Position numbers and translations under genes: made by a program. The notes beneath the pieces were generated by a model. That model did not search any database. It saw only the letters and a program-made list of their open reading frames with translations, and was not told the DNA's origin. From Macrolepiota albuminosa (taxonomy: Eukaryota > Basidiomycota > Agaricomycetes > Agaricales > Agaricaceae), in NCBI GenBank assembly GCA_027475525.1, contig JAMWFC010000044.1:931340-995339 (forward strand): DNA of 64,000 nucleotides. Reading direction: 5' to 3'. The number at the start of each line of letters is the position of its first letter. The stretch's first letter is position 1. Of this stretch, positions 22,766 to 34,450 are shown piece by piece.

Positions 22766-25079
22766 CTACATTTTTGTAATACTATAGTTTACAAAAATGT
22801 AATGTAACTTTCCCCCCTTCCCCACATCAATGATGGCAGACTGGTTGAATGACCTTAGTGCAGCTGCTACTTCTTTTTGCTGGTATAAACATATCAATGT
22901 ATTGAGCTGCATCTTCCTGTAACATTTGTGCTTGAGACTTGCAGGGTTGCTTGGAATTTGTTGACAATTGGTTAGGCAATGTCTTGCACTTCTTTTGGTT
23001 TTGTAATGCCAGCCTTCCCTCACCTTCAAATTGGTCATTGTCCTCATCTTGAAGAATGTTGAGCACCCTTCTTGACACTCTATATCTAGAGGAACCATCA
23101 CTAGGGCCATTAATTGGAGGGTCTGGATGGCTCCATCCTCTTTGTTGTAAGAGGTGGATGGTAGTGGCATCTACCACTGCTGTATTATCATCACATTCAT
23201 TATGAGCAGATTTGTCATGAGCAGACTTGTTGTGAATGGAAGCTGATACATTTGGTTGGAATTTATTGTGAACCATGGATCTGTTGTGGTGTTGAAACTG
23301 TGGAGTGTGTGGTGAGTGCAAGACAGGGGGTTCCTCCTGTAAGTCAGGCAGTGGTGTGTGTGGTATGCTAGGTGACAGGGGAAGTGTAGGCCCCAGTTGC
23401 CACTCCAAGTTGGCTGCAGATTCGGTGACTAAAGCGGATCCACCATCAGTGGCTCCATCATTAGCGATGGTCCTACTATTGCCATCAACTACCGCTGATG
23501 GTGTTGGCCTCTGTTTCTGATTTTTCCCTCCATTTTTGTGTGTAGCCTTACATGCTGCTGCTGCTGCTGCATTTTTTTTTACAATCAGCTCAGATGCTGT
23601 ACTCAGCAGCTACTGGCTGCTTGTGATGGTTGAGATAAACTATCCAGTGGAAGGTGTCACTGGATCCATACTGTCCTTGATGGTCTCTCCAGAAGTTCAG
23701 CAGATGCAATAGCTCAGGCTGACTAAGATTATGGGAATCTTGAAATATTAGACCCTCTGGAAGATACCTTGAATGTATGAATTGCTGATTATTGGTCCTC
23801 ACTGCCTTGTAAAGAGCAGATTTATACTGGTAACCAGATGCAATTTCTGATAGAGTGATCATATGATGAGCAAAGGTGAAGAAAACTAAGATTCACTATA
23901 ATGAGTATTTAGATAGTCCTGGACAAGCATTTCCAATTCTGCCTGAGTTTGAAATATATTTGGTCCTGGATCTGCTAGTAATATTTGGAATCCATCTCTA
24001 TCCAAATCAAGGATGAGGTCATAGCGTATAAGGATAGGAGGAGTCAAATCATGGGATGATTGCATGTTGGACAGCATGTCTCTACTAAGAAGAGCAGACA
24101 TGTAATCCATGATCTTCTTGTTAAGGTCACTAACAAGGTTAGAAAAGGAGTCTTGGAAGGTAGGTTGGTTAGCATGAGTCAAGTATGACATATTGTCATG
24201 ACTATAATTGATGTCAAAATTGTTTAAAGAATGATGGCACCACATACATTCTAATAGTCATGCCTTCATCTGCATACCAACCAACAACAGTCCAACTCAA
24301 CATGTCTATCTCTCTAAATCAAAGCACATCTGCATTGTCCACATGCTTCAAACTGTGCTTTTGGGCCTTCCTGAAAAAACAACTATTAAGAAGTGGAATC
24401 AAGCAGACAAATGGAGGAAGTACCAACTTGCACTGAATTTCTGGCAGATTTCCTTTTTTGCTCCATTCTGCGGCCATTTTCCATAAATGACTTTCCTCCT
24501 ACAGTATGAGTTGATGCATAAAATTTTTGACAGCCACATTATATTGTGCAAATGCATCCAATCCTGAGGCATTGTAATTCTTACCTCTCAACAAGTTCTG
24601 AATCTTCTTGTTTATCTCCTTTGCCATTGTCTGCTGGACAACATCTCACGGACAAATTTTTAGGAGCACCTTTAGATCTTTATACTGGTAATAAGGGTGC
24701 CAGCAATTCTTGATATACTGGACAATCTTCTATTCAAGCAAATGATGTCTAGTTCTTTGCAATGAGTTGCTGTACCTACTTTGATTCTCTCTGCCCATTC
24801 TTTCCCTGTCTTTGGCTCTGTTCCCTTAGTAGCCTAGTAGTTGAAAATATCTGTTAGGATTTTATTCTTCAAGATAGCAGTCTGAACTTGAGGAGTTGAG
24901 GAGCAGTAGAGTTTCTTGTATAGTTCAAAAATAGATCTTTCTTCTGCTGTAAATATTGGTTCCACTTGTCTTTTCTTTGATGAAAATATTGGTTCAGGTG
25001 ATTGCAGGAGGGCAGACATGTTTGTAGACAATATAATCACACAGTTTTTAACTGAAGGATTATATGATAAAATATACAT
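22766..25079 (-). pseudogene. Decayed gene of an unnamed basidiomycete repeat-associated family
   Basis: Read from 25079 down: TAEERSIFELYKKLY, then stretches separated by stops (KEINKKIQNLL, WKMAAEWSKKGNLPEIQCK), then 24245-23886 (SNLVSDLNKKIMDYM ... RYDLILDLDRDGFQILL ... LVQDYLNTHYSES), 23862-23590 (YLPEGLIFQDSHNLSQPE ... FHWIVYLN) and a P/H-rich tail to 22827. The order (trimer-like lead, D-x-D-G-F/W-P-like strand, LPEGL-F-DP block) resembles uncharacterised proteins I recall from agaricomycete repeats. No enzyme motif is visible, and several stops make it inactive. Confidence 0.4.
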
Positions 25080-25286
25080 TTCTGTTCAGTGTCTGTTGAT
25101 GACAAATAGATTACGTTTGTTATTGATAGATAGGGTCCACTGTCCACTGGTATCTGGCCTGTCCAAATTGAGGCATATTGCTAATATCAATGAGCAGTCT
25201 CATTAGATCTCTGTAAGGGCGACCTCTAGAGGCTGTGGCTCAGTCACACAGCTGGCAGAGGGAGATCCAAAGTGTATTAGAATATA

Positions 25287-25386
25287 NNNNNNNNNNNNNN
25301 NNNNNNNNNNNNNNNNNNNNNNNNNNNNNNNNNNNNNNNNNNNNNNNNNNNNNNNNNNNNNNNNNNNNNNNNNNNNNNNNNNNNNN
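25287..25386. other. Assembly gap, 100 N
   Basis: Exactly 100 N. From the inverted arm, the missing sequence should resemble the reverse complement of about 27205-27575, roughly 150-370 bases depending on whether the duplications there are real. Confidence 0.99.
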
Positions 25387-26364
25387 TATAAGCGGTCTGG
25401 AAGCGGTGCTGAGTGGGCCCACACTTGTCTGAATGGTGGCTAAAGAACCAGAGCATCTCAAGGGCTGAGAGTAGTACTAACAGATAGTGTTGAAAGAATA
25501 GAAACAGTGAAATGAAATAATGTCAGAAGAAATAAGAGAATGAATGGAAGGAGAGTGAAGAGATAAGGAGTGAGAGAAGGAAGAAATGAGGAGTCCCCTG
25601 ACAATCTCTGATACAATGACTAGGTCCTGGCCATAGATATTTGATCATGAACCTGAACTCTCTGAAGAAACGCAAGCGACTAAAAACAACAGTCATAGGC
25701 AAAGGAACCTCATCCTGTTTGCTGAGAAAAGGACATGACTCACTCAGAACACACAAGGATTGCCAGTCCTCATAACACAACGGCTACCACTGAGTCCCAT
25801 TTCTATTATAACTGGTGCACTATCTATGGCATTTCCATATAATGATAACTTTGCATACTTGGACAATAATCCAATGATAGATGATGTAGATGATACAATG
25901 CTCATATCTATAAGGCATGTAAAGGTGATTTGAATGTATGCTATTATTGAGAGCAAATTATTCAAGTTCATACATAGATACAAGCAGATTATCTTAACAA
26001 CTTCATCAACCATATTCCACAGTTGCTCAATAAATTGCTTGGTTATGAATCAATAGATGACGTTACTAATTGCTTTGCTTGTCCTGATCATTGCCTGATA
26101 CAATGGCAATGTTAGGTCAAGATTATTTTGTCATGGATATTTCTGCCACATACACCACTCCAACCTGTTTCACCAACCTAAAGTATGGAATGGTAAATAT
26201 TTCCAACCAATTAAAATATGTTGAATATTGGAGGGTATTTCTATATCCAACACAATTCATTACATGCAAACTGTCATCAAGAGAAGGTCAGAGTCAGAGC
26301 TCTTGAGAACCACAAGCAGAAAAAGAATATTCAGGAGCAAGAGTTTCTATAACTCAAATATCAA

Positions 26365-26838
26365 ATGGATGTTGAACTTCCATCAGCAGATAGCAACCTG
26401 GAACATCTAGCAGCACATCCGTCCATGACTTCAAATTTCCTGAGCAGACTTCAGAATGCCAGCCTTGATCCAATCATGGAAGAGAAAGAGCAACAGGAAC
26501 CAGAGAATAATATGCCAATAGAAGATATTTCAGAAGATCAGCCAGCTACAAATGGGTTCTGTATAGGCAGATATGATTGCTTTGGAAATCCAATACAACA
26601 GATCGTTCACACAACTAGAGTAAACTACATCACTGTCATTTCATGTGAGTGTTCTAGGATAGATGTCTTGGTGGAGGATACCATTCACTTGCAGCTGGTC
26701 CCCAGTACATTTGATCAAACACAAACATATTTTACAATGGCTGTGCTTCCATCTGACAAATCTAGAGTGCAAAGCATCTGCCTACTAGTACCAGCAGAAA
26801 ATTGCAAGAATAACTTCCCCAATTGCATCTTCTGGTAA
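26365..26838 (+). pseudogene. Possible N-terminal part of a KDZ transposase
   Basis: A 157-residue open frame with acidic middle (IMEEKEQQEPENN) and a block TTRVNYITVISCECS ... LVPSTFDQTQTYFTMAVL. The C-x-C followed by L-P-S-T-x-x-Q-x-T-x-F-T resembles the segment that precedes the catalytic part of KDZ proteins, whose remainder starts at 27841 on the same strand. The right inverted arm lies between the two. The link is an inference from similarity of pattern only. Confidence 0.35.
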
Positions 26839-26941
26839 GGTGAATAACCTTTACTGCAAGCTACGATGAATTTCTTCTTCATGGCAGTGGCTGAAGAAGT
26901 TGAAGTGGGCAGTGTCAGGAGACTCCTCATTTCTTTCTTTT

Positions 26942-27584
26942 CTCACTTCTTATCTCTTCACTCTCCTTTCATTCATTCTCTTATTTCTTCTGACATTATT
27001 TCATTTTACTGTTTCTATCTCACTTCTTATCTCTTCACTCTCCTTTCATTCATTCTCTTATTTCTTCTGACATTATTTCATTTTACTGTTTCTATTTTTT
27101 CAACACTATCTGTTAGTACTACTCTCAGCCCTTGAGATGCTCTGGTTCTTTAGCCACCATTCAGACAAGTGTGGGCCCACTCAGCACCGCTTCCAGACCG
27201 CTTATATAAGCCAGAGTTTGCCAGAGTTTGCCCCTTATTTGTGCAATTGTTTGTGTAGGCAATTTTTGAGTTTTTAAGATTTTGTTGTACTGTACAGTTG
27301 TTTCCCATGCTTCAGAGGCCCCAGAAGCATTCAACCTAATTTTTGAGTTTTTAAGATTTTGTTGTACTGTACAGTTGTTTCCCATGCTTCAGAGGCCCCA
27401 GAAGCATTCAACCTGGCATAGGGAATCCCTAGACTTGTTCTCTTTGGATCTCCCTCTGCCAGGTGAATAGCTACCTTGATATTGTCAGTATATATTCTAA
27501 TACACTTAGACTTGTTCTCTTTGGATCTCCCTCTGCCAGGTGAATAGCTACCTTGATATTGTCAGTATATATTCTAATACACTT
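26942..27584. repeat. Three exact 77-bp tandem duplications
   Basis: Units at 26942-27018/27019-27095, 27261-27337/27338-27414 and 27431-27507/27508-27584. Each pair is identical. They lie in the right arm of the long inverted repeat. Confidence 0.95.
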
Positions 27585-27606
27585 TGGATCTCCCTCTGCC
27601 AGCTGT

Positions 27607-27791
27607 TGTCAGGAGTTGAAGGTGCGCTCTTGCAGCGTTAGCGTGGGAACATTTTGGTTGCGGTTTACATATACATTACTTCCAATTTTTTTTGTCTTCT
27701 TTACCTGCGAAGACATGCTATTCTCCGCCCTTTCCACTGAGTCTAACCGCCAGTCATAACGGGACCACTAGTGCCTCCAACGAGGTTTTGA
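27607..27791. mobile_element. 185-bp insertion with 7-bp target duplication
   Basis: CAGCTGT occurs at 27600-27606 and again at 27792-27798, while the other arm of the inverted repeat (near 25250) has the site once. The insert keeps many CG dinucleotides in otherwise CG-free surroundings, so it is recent. It starts TGTCAGGAGTTGAAGG and ends CGAGGTTTTGA, and no ORF fits. It could be a short solo LTR or a non-autonomous element. Confidence 0.65.
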
Positions 27792-27840
27792 CAGCTGTGT
27801 GACTGAGCCATAGCCTCTAGAGATTGCTCTTATAGGCAGG

Positions 27841-30130
27841 CTTTGGACATGATGAATTGAGGCACCCCATAGTGCCAGACCATGGTGAACTTGCAATATT
27901 CTGTCCAACTTGCCCCCAACTAGGAGTCAATCTTCTATCCAACTGGGAAGAAGATCCTGTCTAGTGGAAGTTCAATCGTTCTTTAATAATAGATGGCAAC
28001 TTCAAGGCAGATCATGTCTGATATTCTAATCTTGCTCATGATGTATGGCATTTAGAAGGCAGTGGTATAATGGCTAGGAAAGATGAGCTTACCTACTATC
28101 TCAAGCATACAAAGAAACAGTCAATGGTGAGTGACATTCTTTAACTGTACTTGTTTATTGTCCGCTCATTAATTCAATTCTATCCATTGGCTATCTGCTG
28201 GACTTCTATCTGTTCAAGAAGCAGCTTGTAAAAACACATTCAAAGCTATTGAAAAGGCCCTGATAATAAACAAGTTCTGCAACATTACTGGTATTGTTGC
28301 AATGACATGTACATAGCATGGCTGCTTTGCTCCTAATAGTGTAACAAACTTGACCTATAGTAAAGATCAGGTTTACACAGACTTTTCCATTACATAAGCA
28401 GTTAATATGAGCAACATAGATAGGATTCTGCATCTCCTACTGGTATATGACATAGCATGCCAGTGGTGTGTCAAATTTTCAAAACTCCTTGCTAAGGCCA
28501 GAGAAGTCCTGCTAGATAATCTACTCGTAGACTTTGAAATAGGACTTCTTCATGTCCATGGGCATAAGGAGGATTGTTTTTTCTACTTTGCCCCATTTTT
28601 TATTCCTGGAGCTGGTCATTTGACTGAGGAGATAATTAAAAATCTCTGGTCTATACTTAATGAAGTTTCACAGATGGCCCATATGGCTACCTTGGCATAT
28701 TGGTCAGAAATCCTTGATCATCACATATGTGACTCAAATTGGAAGAAGCTGCTTGACATTGTTCCATTCTTATATCAAAAGTACAGGACTGCTGTTAAGA
28801 TGAGAGATGCAGTCATTCAATATTTCACTGAGCAATCCATCAGAATATTAACAGATTTACTAATAAGCTGGGAAGCCTGGATAGCTAAGGCAGAAAGGCT
28901 CAGAGAGGAGGGAAACCAGAAAGCAATGGATATTCTGAAAGCTTGTACAATGACCTTCAATAATACAAGTAAAGACCGAATAGCAGCAGACAGTAGAAAC
29001 CACTCAACAAATGTTGCAGCAATAGATATTCATTCCTTCTAGATTCAACTTGCTCTTGATATTGAGGAGCAGCAGTAAGATGTATTGCTGATAGCCCAAC
29101 CTATCTCACTAATTAAAAGCTCAGAATTGCAATTTAGAACCAGGTTCATCATTTGAATTAGCATGCAAGCAATGATGATCGGCAAAGGTCAAGGTGGAAA
29201 GAGAACTATTAAAGGTTCAACTCAATATCATTGCTGCTTCTCAGGATGAGCAGATTTATTGCTAGTGGAAGGCAGACTGCCTCCCTAGAACCTGATGAAG
29301 TTCCTGGAGCCTTTGACAACAATAAAATAGTGGAAGATGGACAGTCAGCGGATCCACTGGTACTGCCAGCAGATAACCTTGGACCAACAGATGTAGTTGT
29401 TCCAGAAGATTTTGAAATCTCCTTTCCATCTATAATCATTGATAATGTCTCACCATTAACAATGATAGAGCGCAATCTGCACTTGATTCAAATTGAACGG
29501 CTTCTGCAAGCTCTTTGAGAATTCATTGCAGAGAAATCATTTCTATATTCTCATGTTGTCCAGGTCACTCCAAGCAAGAATGTGAAAACTTAAGCTCATG
29601 CATCTCTTTAAAAAATCCAGGCCTCAATCCTAGTGAAGGCTTGTGCCTATGCACAATACTGCAGTACTCTGCTGTGACTGGAATTAGACCCCAGCATTCA
29701 GAAAAAGTATCCAATTCTACAGAAAGCAGATTTAAATGCAAGCATAGCTATACAAGATCCCAACATTTCTGGTTCATCAAGGATCAAGATATTTTGAATA
29801 TGGCAATCTAATTCTGATACAGAAAATGAATCTGCAACTATCTCTGAATGTGAGTCCTCTTGTTAATATTTCCATTATCATTACATCTATTCATGAACAT
29901 ATCTCTTCAGTTAATCATGTTCATTATCTACATGCTAGAGCACAACACAACAGATGAACAGAGGAATGTCAGCTTGTCATGAGTGAAATGGAGTAGACAG
30001 TTCAGTATTTCTTCAACCAGGCAGATATTTGGTTGAAGCGTGGTATATCAGTAAAGAAAAGAGGTCTCCAGTTATATGCCCACAAAAAGGTGGCCATGTG
30101 ACAAGAATTGGCCTCGATGGCAATTGATAA
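27841..30130 (+). pseudogene. KDZ (Kyakuja-Dileera-Zisupton) transposase
   Basis: Segments in order: HGELAIFCPTCPQLGVNL and NWEEDP (27880-27950), a DGNF box (27985), then a 211-codon open frame 28407-29042 with YDIACQW, the HVHGHKEDCFFYFAPF and FIPGAGHLTEE boxes, NLWSILNEVS and an HH...NWKK box, all in the positions expected for KDZ transposases. The C-terminal part follows (29231-29518, then EKSFLYSH, KNVKT, and QLYAHKKVA near 30085). These enzymes are thought to cut and paste DNA. Stops between segments mean the copy is dead. CG is depleted throughout. Confidence 0.8.
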
Positions 30131-31215
30131 ATTTAGGCAGGTGCTTCCTGATTTTAGTTTCCCCCAAACTGTAAGAGATCTGCTGTGAAAATAGTAGATG
30201 CAGAGACCAATTGAACTGATGAATGCAGACATTATTATAGCTTGCTGCCATCAGCAAATGATTGGAATGGATTTGTGACAGTCATGTGCAATGCAATTGT
30301 TGAAAATCACTTTTGTTTACAAGGCACAAAAATCTAATACATAGCAATATCCACTTCTACAAGCAATAGTGCAATAGCATCTACCTCTGTATTACACAAT
30401 ATCCTGTCCTAAGCTACTATACTAGAAAATTTGCAAGAGGTTGTTGACTACATCGAGTTGCACCTCATTGCAGCACTTTCTATATTTGGCAATCTTGTGC
30501 CAAGTTTTGAAGTGGAAGAGGCATGGATTATCTAGCATCTAGACAAGGAGTTGGTAAGATAACTTCAAAATATATAAAGATATTATGATCTGAATGTGTG
30601 CTATAGAACTTTGTATTGTCATATCTAGGGGCTGCATCACTAAATAATGTAGTCTGCAATGTCTCAGACATTATCAAAAGCATGAGCCAATTTTTCCCTC
30701 TCCAAAATCAGCAAACCTTATCTACAGAGATTCTGGAGTTTATTGATGGCCATCAAGGTCTAATCAGGGATTTTTATGGCTGTGATTGGTGAAACTATAT
30801 TGGTCAAAAGAATGTTCAGGTTTTAAGCAATGAAACACTGGAGCATTGCCTTCTTGTATATTAGCAAGGCTTCCACTCTCTTGAAAGCTTCTTGGCATGC
30901 AACTGCTGGCCACCCATGACATTGTCATCCACAAATGGAATGGTGTCTGTCCCACCACCAGATGATTTGCTCCATGTGTTTGCAGGTAGCAGATCCACCA
31001 GGGGCCACCAGTGGATGCTTCTAGCTCTAGACAAGTGGTGGTCACTAGATAGGATGGAACATGTCTCAATGGCCAATGATATGATCTACCTGTTTGCTGG
31101 CAGCAAGTCCATTGCTGCTTCTGTTGTCAGTTCTATTGCCAAGTCCATAGATTCTGCTTGGATAGGCCAATTGACAGGCATCAAGTCCCATACCAACAGT
31201 ATTGATGGTGAGCAG
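30020..31215 (+). repeat. KDZ tail and adjoining ORF, duplicated at 59915-60989
   Basis: From the KDZ C-terminus to 31215 the sequence matches 59915-60989 in the same orientation, with point differences and one block of about 100 bases (30891-30990) present only here. It includes a frame of about 100-110 codons (DIIKSMSQFFPLQNQQTL ... EHCLLVYQQGFHSLE) that is better kept in the other copy, at 60497-60805. Its function is not recognised. Confidence 0.8.
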
Positions 31216-31239
31216 CCTGATCCTTAAGATTGCCTTTCT

Positions 31240-31863
31240 ATGGCCTATCCTACCACTCTCCCCAATATCAACTCTTCTCAATGGCCATCCTTGATGCATA
31301 TCAAACCCTCAAACCCACAACATCCATTCCACCACCTCTACAGTCAGAGTAAACCTGGACTGGTATATAGCTCTACAATGAAACACTTTTATGTTGTGGT
31401 TCAAGCAGCATCCCAACTTCCTTCTGCCCCAGCAGCTCATATCTGCCAGACATTCATGGAGCTGGAGAAAACTGATGATGACCAGGTAGACATCTCTAAT
31501 CTATCCATTAGTGACCCTAACTTAGAAGGTATCCCTCCTTTGTTCATTGTGGCAGATGACAAGATGAAAAACAAATCTTTGCTGCTCTTGTTCATTTCTG
31601 TGGAAGAGGAGATGGAAGACAAATCATTGCTGCTTTTGTTTATTCCTGTGAAAGAGGAGATGAAAGAGGATTCTTTGCCTCCTTTGTTTATTCCTGTGGA
31701 AGAGGAGATAGAAGATGATGATTTGCCCCTTTTATTTATTCCTGTAGAAGAGGAGATAGATGACAATTCTTTGCCACCTCTATTCATTATTGGTGAAGGA
31801 GCAGAAGAACTAACAGCAATTGAGACCATGGTAGCTGGTGACAGCAGACAAATAGAAGTCTAG
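31240..31863 (+). CDS. Hypothetical protein with 15-residue repeats
   Basis: A 207-codon open frame. From 31530 it carries five copies of a 15-residue unit of the form SLPPLFIPVEEEIED, encoded by 45-bp DNA repeats with clear divergence, ending at TAG 31861. Two more variants (NLPPLFVVTAEEM and NPPPLFDVM) follow in the next frame, 31876-32000, so the frame may once have been longer. Alternating hydrophobic and acidic faces suggest short amphipathic segments. No domain or signal peptide is recognised. It sits just after the KDZ tail repeat, in CG-poor sequence, so it may be repeat-borne. Confidence 0.3.
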   Translation: MAYPTTLPNINSSQWPSLMHIKPSNPQHPFHHLYSQSKPGLVYSSTMKHFYVVVQAASQLPSAPAAHICQTFMELEKTDDDQVDISNLSISDPNLEGIPPLFIVADDKMKNKSLLLLFISVEEEMEDKSLLLLFIPVKEEMKEDSLPPLFIPVEEEIEDDDLPLLFIPVEEEIDDNSLPPLFIIGEGAEELTAIETMVAGDSRQIEV

Positions 31864-32149
31864 AGGGGCAGATGTATGGCAACCAAGAACAAAGAAAATC
31901 TTCCACCACTATTTGTTGTGACAGCAGAAGAGATGGATGGAGGCATGGCAGCCAATAACAAAGAAAATCCTCCACCACTTTTTGATGTAATGGCTCTTCA
32001 ATCCCAGTCTTTCCTCTTCCAACAACCTCCTTCTCCAACCCTATCTACTGGTAACAATATCTGGGAGTGGGAGGAATATGAGACACATATGACTTGATGC
32101 AAGGATAAGAGAAGAATTAACAAATTGTGTGTAAGTGTACTGCATCTCT

Positions 32150-32880
32150 TAAGTAAGAACATACTAATAATGTGAATACTCCCCTTAATTAGGATTTCCT
32201 CCTCAAAAAAAAGGACCTTCTCACAAGACAAGAACAAAAAAAAATCAGACAACTAAGGGAGAGAAAACTAATATCTATATTTTTAAAGGAGTAGAGTACT
32301 TAGTACTTCCGTTTTATTTCTTAAGTTTTTGCAAGAAGGTCTGCCCCTTTTTACTAATTATCCCTAAAAATGGGAGTAAATAATGTAGAGAAAAGAATCT
32401 ACGAAAATTTCAAGATTCATAGTACGTAGGATAACTGGTTTCTATTTTCTACATGAGAGTAATAGACAAGAATAGAAAAATCAACCCCAAGTACGAGCGA
32501 GCAGTATCTGATTTTAAAACAAAGGCGAAAGAGCGGTTCAGATAAGGGACGAAGTAAGAGACTTCTTGAAAGATAAACTTAAACTAGAACTTTCAATGGA
32601 GAAAACTAAGCGGTTCAGATAAGGGACGAAGTAAGAGACTTCTTGAAAGATAAACTTAAACTAGAACTTTCAATGGAGAAAACTAAAATCACCCATCTCG
32701 GTTCCGAATACGGCCGAAGGAATTACCCTCTTTTTTCAAAGGGTAATAGAAAGTCCATTTCTACGAAGTAGTGGACCAGGAAATGAATATTATAAGTAAT
32801 AACATTTTACCCCTCCTAGTTTGCAGCTCCCCCCCCCGAAATTGACTATTCTTAGAGTCTGAATTTGTAGGTAAAATTAA
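32150..32880. other. Possible mitochondrial DNA insertion (NUMT)
   Basis: Very AT-rich sequence that nevertheless keeps CG (ACGAGCGAGCAG, GTTCCGAATACGGCCG) in a CG-free neighbourhood, with homopolymer clusters such as GCTCCCCCCCCC. There is no nuclear-style frame and no known repeat. The composition resembles fungal mtDNA. It includes an exact 77-bp duplication (32532-32608/32609-32685). The identity is a guess from composition only. Confidence 0.3.
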
Positions 32881-33780
32881 TTTAGCTGGAATAAGGGTTA
32901 AATCAACAACATGAGTTATAATTTGGATCATAGTTCATTTATTTCAACAGAACAAAAATTTTGCTCTAAAGCAAAACATGGTCAATGTAGGCCCATTGGC
33001 CCTTTCAATCAAGCTGATTGTACTGATGATGTATCTATTGATATGTCAGAATCACCCTCACCATCTTGATTGTTATGCCTGATAGCAAACTATGAAGACA
33101 TCACACTTACCAGACCTCAGAGGCCATATATACCAGACAACTTTGCATTTTTGACAGCAGACTACCTGCTTGATGAGGATTTGTTCTATTCAGATGCATT
33201 ACATAAATCTAATGAAGAGAAGAAATACATATTGGACAAGTAATTTAATTGTTAGTTACTATAATTCATAGCTTTTCTGTTGGTTATTTTTTGTTAAAAT
33301 TAACTGTCCTGTTGTGCCAGTGACAAATCTATTATAAATCTGTTTGATCTGTTATGCTACTCTCATGGATGTGAGATAAGACACATCAGCAAAAAACAAC
33401 ACACTATTTAACAATTATTCAAAAGGAACTTGAACCCTCCAGTTGTACACTAGAAGGAACATAAACTGACAATATTTTGCTAGACTACAGGACGTTGTGT
33501 GAATTATACATAGATATTACTCTAGTATTGTGTACTAGGCTACAGCACTTTACTACAGACATTTCAATTAGTTTAGCAGGTCAAAAGACATCATTATATG
33601 TTATTAAAGCAAAAGCATACAAGTCAGTATGATTAAGTTGATAAATTCATTTGATTTATTCATCTGTTCATGGACAGGACACAGATCTACTGGACTTGTT
33701 TCCCTCTTTTTTAACCCAGTCCTAGCCCTACTAAAATATTTGTCATTTTTACACAGGACCTAACATTCACTGCTGTCTAC
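32881..33780. other. Repeat-like sequence, one small broken frame
   Basis: A frame from about 32911 to 33243 (MSYNLDHSSF ... RPYIPDNFAFLTADYLLDED) has one stop in the middle and no recognised domain. The rest, to 33780, is CG-depleted and shows distant similarity to the tRNA-like repeat region at 19.3-19.8 kb. Confidence 0.3.
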
Positions 33781-34450
33781 TAATGTCTGCTAATGTCTGC
33801 TAGCATCAATCCATTCAAAACTCCTTGCAGTGCATATGATAAATGATCATCTGCTAATGTCTGCTAATGTCATTCATTTAATTCATTCAAAACTTTAGAG
33901 ATGACTTGAGAAGTTTGGGATAGAAAAACTTGCCACATGCTAGGGCAAGATCATCCAACCTAAACTTCTTGAGTAATCTCTAAAGTTTTGAACAGATTAA
34001 ATGAATAACATTAAGGATGTTAGCAGCCTCCTGCTATAATTTGCACTAGGAAGAGTCAAACCCACCTCTTGTGTACAATATGAAATATCTATTTATCAAT
34101 ATTCCATTGGACCACAGGTGCTTACTATATAAGTCAGTGCAGTGTACATGTAGGGCAAAAATGCATGGAATATCAATTGACAAACAAAAATCTCTGCATC
34201 TGTTTATTATATGCACTGCATGGGAATTGAACCTACCAGCTGGCACAATATAGATTAACAATTGATAGATATTCCACTGAAACACTGAGACTTATTACAA
34301 ATTAGTATGGTATACACATAAACTAGTCAAAAGACACCATCTCAGTAAATTCATTTGATCCATTCATCTGCTCATGAACAGGACACAGGTTCATCAGACT
34401 TATTTCTCCTCTTTCAATATAGCACCGTTCCTACTAAAATATTTGTCATT
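33780..34450 (-). repeat. tRNA-like repeat region, inverted relative to 18.9-19.8 kb
   Basis: - strand tRNA-like units at about 34040-34130 (TGTGGTCCAATGG A box, GGGTTTGACTC B box, then TAGTGCA) and 34205-34292 (B box GGTTCAATTCC is perfect). Words such as TCTGCTAATG are repeated at 33780-33870. The arrangement mirrors the + strand series at 18885-19760. Confidence 0.55.

Larger units (their letters stand above)
25211..27836. repeat. Long inverted repeat, arms of about 0.4 and 0.9 kb
   Basis: 25211-25605 reappears inverted at about 26920-27836. Shared blocks are CTCTAGAGGCT-TGGCTCAGTC, GGCAGAGGGAGATCCAAAG, AAGCGGTCTGGAAGCGG and GAGTGAAGAGATAAG. The right arm is longer because of three 77-bp tandem duplications and a 185-bp insertion. 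The 100-N gap lies in the left arm exactly where the right arm has 27200-27575. Some 1.3 kb of unique sequence lies between the arms. It could be terminal inverted repeats of a DNA transposon or an inverted duplication. Confidence 0.85.
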
